A stretch of 64,000 nucleotides of DNA from Favolaschia claudopus (lineage: Eukaryota; Basidiomycota; Agaricomycetes; Agaricales; Mycenaceae): assembly GCA_037176885.1 (NCBI GenBank), contig JAWWNJ010000040.1, positions 868,001 to 932,000 on the forward strand. The letters run 5' to 3'. The number at the start of each line of letters is the position of its first letter. Position 1 is the stretch's first letter. The position numbers were made by a program, and so were the translations under genes. A model generated the notes under the pieces. That model was not told the origin of the DNA and ran no database searches. It saw only the letters and a list, made by a program, of their open reading frames with translations. Shown in pieces: positions 22,301 to 33,603 of this stretch.

Positions 22301-22830
22301 ATGATATCATTGTATGAGTCGCGGGGGCTGGCCGTTAACGGTCTTCGCAAGCCATACAGCATCAACCGCAGGCTGTCAGCTGAGGAGATGGATGGATGGC
22401 TTCGCGGAGATTTTGTCAGCTTCTTCCAGTATATGGATCGTTGGTATAAGGCCAATCCCACAGCATCACCACCTACATTCCACTAGTACTGGAAGCTACT
22501 AATTCAGGATTCAAAAACCCTCACCGTCTCGTCATCTCTTAATCCAGATGGTTATGAGTTTACACGTTATTTTGGGCAAAACAGCAAAGCAGCTGCGCGC
22601 ACTATCTACCTCGGTTCGTCGTTATTATATTATATTTGGTGGGCTTTTACTTATGCTTCACAATCTAGCCCCAAGCCACTCCATCTCAGCCGCCGTCTGG
22701 GAATACGCTGAAGGCTGGAAGATGGACGTTGAGCCTGAGTACATGGATTCCGAGTCGAACACGGCATCAACGGAGCCTTCGTCTGAGAGCGAGGGCTCAT
22801 GGGTTAACCCAGACGGTGATGAGGGTAAGT
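22301..22830 (+). pseudogene. Broken gene of unknown function
   Basis: One frame runs from 22,301 to 22,711 with a single in-frame TAG at 22,484-22,486, joining NGLRKPYSINRRLSAEEM...PPTFH to YWKLLIQDSKTLTVSS...YYIWWAF. A different frame then gives VWEYAEGWKMDVEPEYMDSE to about 22,830, presumably after an intron or frameshift. The two parts look like one coherent protein with a nonsense mutation, but I recognise no family. It precedes the integrase relic on the same strand and could belong to the same unit. Confidence 0.45.
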
Positions 22831-23139
22831 TTCTTTTGCTATAGTCTTTTGAGTTGACTTACAGCCAGCCAGTAGACATGCCACCTGCAACTCAGATGTC
22901 GGCAAAGGCATGGGGCAAGCAGCCGTAGCGAGCAGCCCTTGCAGCTAGTGCGACCAAGTAGACAGTTCACTAGCCCTTCTATCTGGTCACTGGTTCTAAC
23001 TGTGCTTGGTGTTCCTCGTGCTTTCACTCAGGCATGCGCGAATGTCATCGGACCTCTGGCTTGCGAGCTCAAATTGGCGGCTCTAGCAGCCCAAGGCATG
23101 TAAGTAGTAGTCTAGATTTCCCTTCAAACTGAACTCATA

Positions 23140-24262
23140 GAGTGAGAGCGACCGCCGCAATGTTGTCTTTGTTGACCCTGCTGAAGAGATTCATACGGGA
23201 AAATGAGGGTGACCGGAAAACGAGGGCGACCGTGCCAAGATCTATTCATCTGTGGCATTGTGACGGGCACCATAAGCTCATCTTGTGGGGTTTCGTGATT
23301 CATGGATTTGTAGACGGTTATTGCCGGACGGTTTGTCTCTTGACCTCTTTCCTATGTTGAGGATCTCAAATTGGTCTAGATCACAGGGATGCGAGCCAGT
23401 AACCGCGCCAGTACTGTCTTGGACGTCTTCAAAGAAGCCATCGCGCCATACCGCGTACGCGGTGACCGCGGCGGTGAGAATGTCAAGGTTTCCGTCTGGA
23501 TGATATTGCACCGCGGCCCAAACCGTGCTTCATTAATGTGGAGATCGTAGGTCTGCAGATGAATTTTGTCTTCGCCCACTAACAATCAACTCTCAAGTTC
23601 GACTCATAATACGCGCATCAAAAGATTATGGGTAACCCAGTTTGCCAGGCAATGGCGTGCCTTCTTTATCCGTCTTGGTGACTTGCATCGCTTGGATCGT
23701 AAGAATGCTGCACATATCTGGCTCCTTCATCTGCTCTTCCTCGACAGCCTCAATGCCGATTGTCGTGAATTCCAAGAACTGTGGAATCGGCATCCAATTT
23801 CAGGACGTCAAGGCAATGATCAGAGCCCCAAGGTAAGTTTCCGTGTATGCACCATTCTTTGTCTAACGAATGTTCAGAATATGGGCTTCCAGGGGCCAGG
23901 GCATGATCGATAGTGGGGAGTACGTTGATCCTATGCAAGGTATTCATCCCGACACGATTGACCGGTACTATGGGGTGGATGGGCCTGAGGTTGTTCGACA
24001 GCCAGGGCAGACTGGTGCTGGACACGAGGAGGACGAGGACGAGGACGAGAATGCCTGGGTTGATGAGCCTGAAAGGCTCGTTGATGCTGTGACCTCACAA
24101 CATTCGCCATCCTCCAGTGAAAATCGCGAAACATAAAAACCCGTTTAGATTGGCTACAACGGAGCACGCATTCTACAATGCGTTGAATGAGTATCGTACA
24201 AACAACGTGATTCCAGAAGGGTATGGGGTGCTTGAGGCGGAATGGGAAGACGAGATGTATCC
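23140..24262 (+). pseudogene. Integrase-core (DDE) protein, truncated
   Basis: Fragments of the integrase catalytic core protein widespread in agaricomycetes. LWHCDGHHKLILWGFVIHGF lies at about 23,252-23,311 and carries the first D. An intron ends at about 23,388. Then come YRVRGDRGGENVKVSVWM (second D, ~23,455-23,505), THNTRIKRLW (~23,605-23,635), QWRAFFIRLGDLHRLDRKNA, HPDTIDRYYG and, after a further intron, NEYRTNNVIPEGYGVLEAEW. In relatives the third segment reads RIERLW; here the Glu is Lys, so the presumed catalytic Glu is lost. The frame also contains stops. The gene ends abruptly at about 24,262, where the repeat array begins, so the C-terminus was removed by that insertion. Confidence 0.75.
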
Positions 24263-24266
24263 GGTG

Positions 24267-24880
24267 TCCTATCTATAATAAAAGACACTACGGGACCGCA
24301 GGTCCCGTGATAATTCACGTGAAAAAGCAGGTGACTTTTCACACGCGTTCCCCGGCGCCGCGCGCCGGCGAGTGCAGCGAGCGGCAGTGCGGCGCCGCGG
24401 GCAAGCAATCCAGCAAAAAAAATTCAGGCGGGGTTTGGGGCGGAGCCCCGACAAGCTGTGTACCCCCCGTAGGTAGGGACGCGAGCGCAGCGAGCCGGCC
24501 CTGCCGAAGGCGGGGTGCTTAAGCTTGTATCCTATACATGAAAACACAAGATGACGTTAGTAACGTGACTTTTGACAGAAAGTAACGTGCTTCTTGACAG
24601 AAAGTCACGGGGTCCCCGGCGCCGCGCGCCGCGAGTTCCGCGAGCGGCAGTGCGGCGTCGTGGGCACAGAATCCAGCAGCAAAAACCCCCGGGGTTTGGG
24701 GCGGAGCCCCGACAAGCTGTGCACAAGCCGTAGGTAGGGACGCGAGCGCAGCGAGCCGGCCCTGCCGAAGGCGGGGTGCTTAAGCTTGTCCTATACATGA
24801 AAACACAAGGTGACGTTAGTAACGTGACTTTTGACAGAAAGTAACGTGCTTTTTGACAGAAAGTCACATGAGGTTCTCGG
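24267..24880. repeat. Tandem array of GC-rich dispersed repeat
   Basis: Three head-to-tail units: 24,267-24,529, 24,530-24,788 and a partial one from 24,789 to about 24,880. Full units run from TCCTATACATGAAAACACAAG (TCCTATCTATAATAAAAG in unit 1), through CGTGACTTTTGACAGAAAGT, the hairpin-prone GGCGCCGCGCGCCG...GCGGCGCCG, GGTTTGGGGCGGAGCCCCGA and GCGAGCGCAGCGAGCCGGCC, to GGGTGCTTAAGCTTGT. The 5' TC and Helitron-like opening, together with no coding capacity, suggest a non-autonomous Helitron-related or SINE-like family, but no CTRR end was found. Confidence 0.8.
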
Positions 24881-25111
24881 CTTTCCTCGGGTCCCCGGGC
24901 GCTAAGATGTTCCGGCCGATTCAATGGTCAAAAGTGTGCCGATCGGTGCCGGACGATTGATCTGTCACAAATGCACTGGAACTGGATTCAAAGTTGCTCT
25001 TGAACCTGTTTTTGAAATCCTGAAGGCTGATTCCAGCCGCGTTTGAGCGCTTTTGAGCTTCTGCCTCATTCAGTATTTTACGCTATTTTACACGGACCTT
25101 GAGACCCTGGA

Positions 25112-27752
25112 TGTAAATAACGTCACTGTGAATAGTAAAAGCACCTAAAATGAGTGCCCGTTTCAAAGGGAAAATTAGTGCCTACAACACTCCATGGTGG
25201 TGCCTACCGGCACTCATTTCTAGTGCTTTGCGCTCGTTTTTACACTCATATCGAGTGCTCAAGCACTCGTTTGTAGTGCTACTTGGCACTAATTTCGAGT
25301 GCCTGAGACACTATTTTCGAGCGCTAAATTTCACCGCCCAGGTTCAATTCTCGTGTAATTCTTGTATATTCAAGCTACTACGATACATGGGGAAGCTTGA
25401 GAAATTATGAAGCACTCACCATCAGATGTCTTCAGGATACTACTCACGATTCTATCGCAGTGCGTCTCAGAGTCCAGAATTTAACTCGGAATAATTAGCA
25501 ACTCACCAAGTCAATCGCAAAAAGTGTTCTTCGAAATCAATAAAACGAAGGCGCGGTACAGAAGACACAAGTCTCGATTGTCTTCAGTCTTAACGGTGGA
25601 AGCGACCTCGCTGGATCCGCGGCACGCAATTCCACGAGTGACAGGTGTCAGCGATAAAATCGTTTCAAAGGTAACGAACTGGAGGAATGCTAAGCTGCGT
25701 TGCAAAATAGGATGAACGGGAAACCTAGCTTCGGAGACACGGACATGGACATGGACGCGAAATAGGACACCTTGAGAGGGAAATGTTGCCGGGAACCAGT
25801 AAGTACTGCGTCAACGTAGGAGTTTCGTGCTGGACCAATTCTTACGCACCAAGAGAACAAATGCTGAATTTGATGCTGCCGTCGTATTTTACGGCCGTGA
25901 TACGATCGAAAGTCAAGATCGAGGGGTTTGGTGGAGGCTAAAAGAAGCGTACTGGCAGCGCGTCGGCGCCGCCGGCGTTGGCGGGGCGGGGACGCAGCCT
26001 GCGATAGTCGGAGGGGCGATGTAAGCAAGAGGGTATTGGTTGCGCAAACGATATGGTCGGGCGAGGGTGAGGACGCGGAAATTACACTAAAACGATCTCG
26101 TCAGCGCGCAGGGAAGGTAGAGCGAAGGATCTTCGTTGGCGACGTGGACGGGGTGGTGGTGGGGAATTGAGAAGAACATCATCTGCCGCGTGGTCGAAGT
26201 CAAAATAGTGGGCCGGCAGATTTCCAAGTCGGGAGAGTTGATAGAAGCCGCAGTTGGCATTGAGGACCAGTAGTTAGTCGGTGGGTGCGGGTTGCTGAGG
26301 TGGTGGTGTAAGGGAAGGAGAGGGCGGCGAAGGAAAAGGTGATTGCATTAGCGCGAGTAAGAAAATGAAAGGGAAGCCCGACGTACATTCGCGCCATCTG
26401 TACACGTCGCCGAGGCACCGAGGAATAGTGTTGGCGAGGTGTGCGGGCGATGTTGGTTGTAGGGAAGGAAGTAGGGGAGAGGAGAGGAGAAGTATCTTCG
26501 GCGCCGAGCTTCATGATGGGCAGATGGAGCTGAAGGGGGGGCGGATGAGACCGATGAGAGGGAGAGAATAGAAGATACACGCACCTTCTGTATACAAGGT
26601 GGCCGGTGGAGTTGCTGAGAGTGGCGTTGATTGGGAACAAGATGGTGGCGGAAACGAGCGGTTGACGAGGCGGAACGTGGCAGATTGTCGAGGCGCTTGG
26701 AGCTGAGACCCTCCGCATACTTTCTCACCAACCCTTGAAACTAATTGCAAAGTATGGAGAGGGTGAGGAGCGCGTGAATCAGGGATGCAAACGAAGGTCA
26801 TACCGTGTCCCTCGCGCCAGTCAAAGAGAGGCGGGGTGTGATGGTTTGGCAAGCTCAAAAGGAACTCAAAGACTTTGTAGTCGTCAGAGCACCCGCATGA
26901 GGCATTCGGACGCGTCTTACGCGCGCGAAATGGCGATGTCGGTCGGAGACGTAATCAGACTCAGAGGCCGAATACCGGGCATTATCGGGGCGTTTCAGCA
27001 GCGTAAGACGTGTCAATACCCTTTATGAGTTGTCCTATATCATCTTCCGGCGCGTAGAGGGACGGGAAGCCGCGGGACAAGCCACAAGATGAAGGAAGAG
27101 GGAGAGGAGCGATGTGTTACATGTCACTGATGTCACACAGCACATGACTGACGTATCGCGTTTTTCGCTAAGTCCGAAAGTCGCGTTTCGAACGACTCGG
27201 CCGAAAAATCCCAAGAATTCAGATAAATTTCGAAATTATTTGTCCGCTGCGCCGGTGGGTCGCTTGCATCTCCTATGAGTATGCAGACATTGTTTTCCAA
27301 CTCCCCAAATTTTTAGGATGCCAAGTTTTAACAAATTGAAATGTTAACGTTGCCCTGAAGGCACACTCACTACGAGCCAAGCCTAGGCGCTTGATACGGC
27401 GCTCTTCTCGTTTCCTGCGCTATTTTAGCGAAACACGGTCATGCATAAAGGGGCCGTACAAGCTCAAGGTAAGCTTCAAAAGTGCGAGCGTTCAAGGATT
27501 GAACTACTGATTCTTGAAATGCCGTCGTCGGCTGTGATCCGGCATTCTGGCAACCCACCTTGCCGATACGGCTCGAAATTACTCTCCGACACTGATATGA
27601 AGTGCTTCTGAAATTAGTGCTTCAGAGCACTAATCAAAAGTGCCCCAAAAAGCACTCATTCCCAGAGCACTCCATATGAGTGTAAAATCTCGAAAATGAG
27701 TGCCCGGCACTACATATGAGAGCTTTTACTTTTCACAGTGACGTATTTTACA
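25112..27752. mobile_element. Putative ~2.6-kb element with GCACT/AGTGC motif arrays
   Basis: The ends carry inverted TAMCGTCACTGTGAAWAGTAAAAGC (left near 25,118-25,142, right near 27,722-27,748). Just inside each lies a cluster of GAGTGC/GCACTC words in both orientations: about nine between 25,150 and 25,320 and eight between 27,598 and 27,715. Subterminal arrays of this type are a known feature of hAT, CACTA and MULE elements. No target duplication was identified, so the boundaries are approximate. Confidence 0.55.
25500..27060. other. Interior of the motif-array element, no gene assigned
   Basis: Overlapping minus-strand frames between about 25,690 and 26,860 have the look of a gene with introns (for example DWREGHGMTFVCIPDSRAP near 26,770-26,830), but no known domain is present and I could not build a consistent model. 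If the element is real, its transposase or cargo should be here. Confidence 0.3.
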
Positions 27753-27830
27753 CTGTAAATTACATGTAAAATTCCCGTGATGTAATTTACATAGTGCAAT
27801 TTTACCCAGCACTAACCGGCTCCGAGTCCG

Positions 27831-28010
27831 ACAGCTGAGGAAAAGCTTGGCACTTGGCCACCATCAAATCTATGGCGTTTTTGGCATCGAGTAATAGAAG
27901 TTCTCGATGGCAAAAGACATCATGCTCTGCGAAGGCGGGTCCATTTGGGAATTGTGTTTAGCTCGCTCACTTCCCGTTGGTTTTGACACTTCCCGTTGGT
28001 TTTGACACTA
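27831..28010. repeat. Dispersed repeat shared with 53.15-53.31 kb
   Basis: ACAGCTGAGGAAAAGCTTGGC at the left and GCTTCCCGTTGGTTTTGACAC-like sequence at the right (with a local duplication of TTCCCGTTGGTTTTGACACT at about 27,968-28,008). Both ends recur at 53,148-53,168 and 53,283-53,311 with a different interior. Probably two members of one short element family. Confidence 0.6.
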
Positions 28011-28545
28011 ATAGCTTAATCACAGCATTAAGAGCATGACTTCCATTAATACAAAGCCTGGAACAAGGAATCATGCTCTTGAAGCATCCAACTACAATAG
28101 TACAGTGAGTTTCAGTGTAGAAGCAAGCTTTGTTCCTCACGAAAGCAGATGGTTCGCATAATCTTCGATGATGTTTGTTGACTCACTGTCAAGCGTTGAA
28201 TACAATACTAGATGCGGAAGATGACCTGTGGAGTGGCACACAATGAGCGGGAGCGCTGTCTGCATGTACGATAACTGACTGATTAAACGAATCAGGTCGA
28301 GGATCCGGGCGAGGAACACAATGCACTCACTGTCATTTCCCGCATTGCAATCCTGGCTTGATCCTGGCGGAAGCTAGCTACGTGGTATTCGGGTTCACGG
28401 CTCTATTGAATATCAGTCACTTCTGCGCAGTGCTCTCCCCCTGGACCTCAGGGCTGGAACATACATCATCGAGGATATTTTCCAGCATGCTGAACATAGA
28501 TAAGTGCGGGTGGATCAATTCGCAATCCATTTACACAAGAGGTGG
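28011..28545. other. No gene recognised
   Basis: Short frames only; no repeat or domain identified. Confidence 0.4.
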
Positions 28546-28852
28546 TCCTATACATGAAAACACAAGGATCAGTTCACGTGAAAAGTAACGTGACTTTGAC
28601 ACGAAACCACGGGACCATGTCGAGATGTCGCTGCCGGCTGTCGAGATGTTGCTCCCGGTTCCCACGAACCTTCCCGACGGCGCCGCGCACCGCGAGTGCA
28701 GCGAGCGGTAGTGCGGCGCCGAGGGCACGCAATCCAGCAAGAAAAAAACCCGCGGGGTTTGGGGCGGAGCCCCGACAAGCTGTGCACCAGCCGTAGGTAG
28801 GGACGCGAGCGCAGCGAGCCGGCCCTGCCGAAGGCGGGGTGCTTAAGCTTGT
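28546..28852. repeat. GC-rich dispersed repeat, single copy
   Basis: Same family as the 24.3-kb array: starts TCCTATACATGAAAACACAAG, contains AACGTGACTTTGACACG, GGCGCCGCGCACCGCGAGTG, GGTTTGGGGCGGAGCCCCGA and GCGAGCGCAGCGAGCCGGCC, and ends GGGTGCTTAAGCTTGT. It has an additional segment with a repeated CTGTCGAGATGT word. A pyrimidine run of 18 T follows at about 28,889. Confidence 0.85.
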
Positions 28853-28916
28853 ACGAAAGAAAAAGAACGTGTCACACTATCACGTGTCTTTTTTTTTTTT
28901 TTTTTTCCTACTTGTG

Positions 28917-29022
28917 GTCAAGGGCCTTCCGAGATAAGAAATTTCCTTATATAGAAGGGGGGGAGGGGGTCCCAAGGGCCTCGAGAAAAAAACTTTCATA
29001 TGATTTTTTGTAACTCGGTTCT
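28917..29022. repeat. ~105-bp repeat shared with 40.60-40.71 kb
   Basis: TCAAGGGCCTTCCGAGATAA through AAACTTTCATATGATTTTTT and GTAACTCGGTTC is found again at about 40,605-40,709 in the same orientation with few differences. At the second site it directly abuts copy C of the ~990-bp element. Nature unknown. Confidence 0.8.
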
Positions 29023-31127
29023 GAGGGTTGTATGCAGCAGATATATGCTAGGTACGTTGCTCTACAGCCTTATTTTAGCAATTCAGTACTTCAGATCCAA
29101 CTCTGGCCACCATTGTCACCGTCAGATGGGTTTGACCGCCGCTCGGGCCTCTCGGCAGCCTCGGCTGTCAGTGTGTATGCTGTTGTTTGGTCCAGAAGAC
29201 TGTTGAGAAATATCAATTTTGCACAGTGCAGGTGCGTGGAAATGTGCAAAATAACAGGTTCTTCGCTTCAAATGCTGATGTTGAGTCCGAAAATACATAA
29301 ATTTGATACAGCTAACAAATTGGGCGGTGGGAAGATCACGTGAATTTACCATATAAGGCATATTACGGCAGCAGGAAGGGAGGGGGGGTCGCCCGAAGTC
29401 GCTGAAAAAAAAAAACTTCGACCCCTGGACCCTGGTACGGATTTCGCGGATCGGTATCCCCTTGCTCGTGGTGCGATTAAGTCACAGCCAGAGCACCACG
29501 CTCGTTTGATGGCCGGAAACTGCCCGATCGGGCATTGGCCGCACGTTGCCGAGTGGCTGTGGGAGGTCACCTTGCTCAGGAAAGCGACCACAGAATAAAA
29601 TCAGTACAATTGGGGGTCAGCTTATGAGACCGCAGAAATCATCATTCATCATTGAGATTACATTATACCTCCGAAATTCCACAGCTAGATGATCCCATGA
29701 TGCTTGCTGCGCTTGAAAGCCACTAACACTGTTGAACTGGAGTTCTCAGTGCCAAATCCAAGCCAAGTACTAGGAGCCCAAACTTGGCCCAAACGGCCTT
29801 CAAGTATTTCTTTGCCAGACCGGCGCGTAAGTACTACAAACCACCGACTTGTAGATGTCAAACAAAGTGTAGTTCAACAACTTGAATCCGTGTACTACCT
29901 ACCCAGTAAGTTGAGACGTACTTGGGACCGAGAAGGCGGATAGATTATTTAGCTCAACAGCGAATTTGCCCACGTTCTGTCAGTGATCGAGATACTCGAG
30001 ATACTCACAGAACGAGCGCAACTCACTTGAATGTTAGATCAAATTTGGGTACAAACGGACACTCGCTTGAAGTTCTCAGTCGCTGTATTTGTAGTTGACA
30101 CTTGTGAACTCACGTCGTACTGACTCGTATGTTGAGCAATGAGGACCGACTTGACCCGGAACCCGGGTAGGCTCGACAACTCCAATTAGCCTCAAGTGAA
30201 TTGAATCGAATGTGCGCTTACCTTCGATTTAGTTGGTCGGATCAGCAGTGGGCAAACTCAGTGAACGCCCAGCCTGAGAGCTGTGTACCCGGAGGCTTGG
30301 CTTCAAGTTGTCGAACACGAACTCCATTGAATCAACAGGACACGACGCATTGAACTTCAATTACCCGCGCTGGATTTCCGAGGTGGTCACTAACATAAAG
30401 GTCAGCCAAAATTGAGTTGAGATTTGAACAGCTCGCTACTAATTAGTACTTACCTTGGCTCGTACTATAGACACTTGATTTGTTCAATACGCTTGACTGT
30501 GAAAATGTCGGTAAGATTTAGTTCAATTAGACCGACTCGCTACGACTCACCTCGTTTCATGCAGACACATAGTTCTTGTGAACTGACTGGACCTTACCTG
30601 TCCAAGTGAGAAGAGTCATGCACAGCTACTCAGAAAAGGTTACTAACGGTTAACCGCACGAGACGTTAGTCAGCCAACTATATATTATATCAAATGCACG
30701 CGGCGAATGAACAGAAAGCAAACCATGAAGAAAGCAGACCTACAATGAATGCATACATAGGAGTATGGAGAAAACGATCTGAGGCGAATGTAGACCTCAA
30801 ACTTCTGCCTTCCCTGAGGCTGGATTCTGAGTAAAATGGTTACCGCATGCTTATATTTTCATAGGGCTCTCACCATCTGTCTTCGTGACGGGTAGACGGA
30901 CGGGACGGACAGACGGAACCCGTCCGTCTGGGCTTTGGAAAGCTCGACGACTCGGTTCAGATCCTGTGATCGGTCAACTGGATGTTGAAACTTGAATGTA
31001 CATTTGCGAGCCCAATTTTGGGCCCTCGTGCTCTGTGAATTAATTTGAGAGTATTTTAGCTCTCAGAATATTGGAGAATGGTTTGTGGGAGCCTGATGAC
31101 AGTCTCCCTTAAAAAATAATCCTGTCA
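29023..31127. other. No gene; motif-rich non-coding stretch
   Basis: No coding region recognised. Between about 29,700 and 30,620 the words ACTTG/CAAGT and GTTGAAC/GTTCAAC recur often in both orientations, and CGTCCGTCTGG/GACGGACGGGA lies near 30,900. No terminal repeats were found around it. Confidence 0.35.
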
Positions 31128-31287
31128 ATGTACATAAAAGGGCCCAAAATGATCGATGATCCCAAAAGCGTCATCAATCCCAAAATTCGTCACTCGTCTG
31201 TCACGCTCTTGCATTCTCCTTCTTACCTCTATCTACGCTTGTACTCTCGTTGTCTGTACACTCTATCTCTTTCTTGGACTGTCTACT

Positions 31288-31701
31288 ATGCCCTCCGACA
31301 CCCCTCCAGCAGCTCCGGCTCCGAATGCTGTCTGGAATGCGGACGAAATCAAGGCTTTGTTTTCTGGTTTGGGCGAGGCAAAAGTGCAGCAATTCATGAG
31401 TGGGAATGGTTTTCGAAACCAGGGCTGGACTCTTGCTGTCAATGCTGTCGCTGCTGTAAATCCCGAGGCAAATCCGAAGAAGGATCTTCAAAAATGCAAG
31501 GGAAAGCTGGGGACGGTGTGTGTTCTGTATCTCTCTTTTTTTTGGCAATCTCTGACGTCCTGTACTCCTTAGCTGAAGGCACGGTATGAGCTGTATGTCT
31601 TTGTGAAGACGTTCTCTGGCAGCGGATGGGACGACCACCTCAAATACGCAACGAATACGGATGAATTTGTGGAAGAGTTTTGTCGGGCGTGTTCCAGATG
31701 A
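31288..31701 (+). CDS. Myb/SANT-like protein, 3' end at a junction
   Basis: Two exons, 31,288-31,515 and 31,573-31,701, joined across a 57-bp GT..AG intron, give 118 residues. The sequence VWNADEIKALFSGLG...GFRNQGWTLAVNAV...CKGKLGTLKARYELYVFVKT...SGSGWDDHLKYATNT has the spacing of the Myb/SANT-like domain common in fungal transposon-associated and DNA-binding proteins (partner of Harbinger-type transposases in some families). A bipartite role here is not shown. The predicted stop TGA falls exactly where recognisable Helitron coding sequence begins on the other strand, so the original C-terminus was probably lost when the two sequences were joined. Confidence 0.65.
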
Positions 31702-33272
31702 GGGTGATAGATTGCGAAGAAGAATGATGGGACAGCCGTTTTTGAGTGTCAGCTCCCCGGGAGGCAGCCCAGACGCAGACAAGGACCGTAGATATTCGGG
31801 GGGCATCGAATCATTTGCCATTGGTCTATCTGCGCCTGGCTCGGCGACAATTTTATCTGCGCTGGTGAATGTTCGGCTTTCACCCTGCATGCGATCCAAG
31901 ATATCATCATTGAAACCATCGACATCACCGTTGCGCGCAGCCAGGAATGTGCGCTCCATAAAGTACTGGGAAGGAGAAGTCGGTCCAGAGATAGCAGGGA
32001 ATATTGAGTTGATGAGATCCTCGCTGTCTCGAGTGACAATATCGCATGGTAGCTCGAGATTCCCCTCAGCATCGTTGTTCTGACCATGCCCAACCTCCAG
32101 CAGCCACTGCGCAAACTCTGTTTCATCCTGACCGACGTCCAGTCGCATATTCTGTGTCAGCGAGAGCAGCTTCGTAGATTGCCAGAGGTATGATCGAAAT
32201 ATTGAAGCATCTAAAATCTCCTCCGGCGTTCCTTTCGGTACGACTGGTGGAATCTGCTTCGGGTCACCACCCAACAACATGGTGATCCCACCGAATTGTC
32301 GATCGTTACCGCAAAGGTCACGCAAGGTTCGGTCGACGGCTTCATGGCATTTACGGTTATGCATGGGAGCCTCGTCCCAGATAATCAACTTCGTGGCACG
32401 AATAAGCCCTGCTCGCAAGCTCTCCTTTGCAATTGAGCAAGTAGACTCGTCATTCAGTCCGTCAATCGGAATTTTGAAGACCGAGTGAGCCGTACGCCCG
32501 CCGCGCAAGAGCAGTGCAGCAATCCCCGAAGACGCAACACAAAGAACGATGCGTGACTCGCTCCGCAACTGGTGCGCAAGAGAATTGTACAGGAATGTTT
32601 TCCCTGTCCCCCCTGCCCCAGAAACAAAGAACAGCTTCCCGAGGTTCTGTTCCACAGATTCAGCCACTTCGTTGAATGCCGTTTGCTGCTCCGGATTCAT
32701 TCGTGCGTAACTTTCAACGGCACGTTCACGCTCTTCGGCCGGGTCGTAATCCAGCTGTTCAGCGATCAGAGGGTTCTCGGCCGCTTGAGACCAATTGCGC
32801 TGTGGTGTTGGCATCTCGAAGTCAATTAGAGTGCGGCCGGCCTCCAAAAGAAGCTGGTCAAGAAGAAAGAGGCCATAGTCAAAGACGTCGTCTTCCGAAG
32901 GCGCGCGGATTGAGAGCCCCGCACGGTCCGTGAACCATGCAGCGCTGTACGGTCTCAAACAGCAGGGGCTCCCGATCAGGGTCCGGCCACTTCGCGGAGA
33001 TTATCGAGTCGATGTCGTCGGGGTTGAGCAGTTTCCAGGGACGTTCCAAAAAAATGAGCATGTGCATGTGAGGTAGCCCGCGTTTTTGAAATTCAATTGT
33101 GTAGACGTAAGCAGCGCACTCCCCGAAAATCCCCTGGGTGTGAATTTCTTGAACGATGAGTTTTTTCTTCATATGGAAGACGCGCGCAACCAGATCAGGA
33201 CGATCATAGGATGTCTGTCCTGGGAGGAGAGCGCGCGTGATCTCGGGCCATTGTGGACTCCAGTATTTTGAC
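31702..33272 (-). pseudogene. Helitron Rep/helicase relic with internal deletion
   Basis: The minus strand begins inside the Rep region: LLPGQTSYDRPDLVARVFHM, then YTIEFQKRGLPHMHMLIFL with the HMH motif of HUH endonucleases (~33,040-33,085), then VHGPCGALNPRA. After a frameshift and a deletion (at ~32,900) of the Rep-helicase linker it resumes with DYGLFLLDQLLLEAGRTL and a Pif1-family helicase: Walker A GAGGTGKT (~32,600), Walker B IIWDEAPM, LLGGDPKQIPPV and LTQNMRL. It stops after ILLRNLSPSSG at the junction with the SANT gene. In a complete Helitron this protein nicks and unwinds DNA for rolling-circle transposition; here the N-terminus, linker and C-terminal helicase motifs are missing. 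Confidence 0.88.
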
Positions 33273-33603
33273 GCTCCTTTACACACCAAAAATGATTTTG
33301 AGATTTGAGTTTCATGTTTTGTTCTTATGCCACATCTGAGTACACAGACCTTTTCTAAGTACCCCACTGAGTGTCCAACAATATTTTCGAGGATTTAGAT
33401 GAAGAGAGGGTGTCTATGTTCACAGATTTGTAGTGTGTAAACGACCGATTTGTCGCAAATTTATTTATTTTGTTATCGTGCCCGACCACCCGACCATGCC
33501 CGATAATACCCCGACAGGGCCCGACCGGGATGCTATCGGGGTGCGGTCAGGTAACATAAGCCCACCCGCCACAAAGTGGTCGAAAAAGCAACGGTTAAGA
33601 TTT
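33273..33603. other. No gene; dispersed CGTGCCCGA words
   Basis: AT-rich, then GC-rich with repeated CCCGAC/CCCGATAAT words (33,478-33,545). A similar word group occurs at about 39,526-39,570, beyond the other side of the Plavaka cluster, but in the same orientation, so it does not form an obvious terminal inverted repeat. Confidence 0.35.

Noticed and set aside
31128..31589. 153-codon plus-strand frame overlapping the SANT gene
   Set aside because: Different frame from the spliced SANT model, which has the domain spacing and a good intron; this frame reads through the intron.
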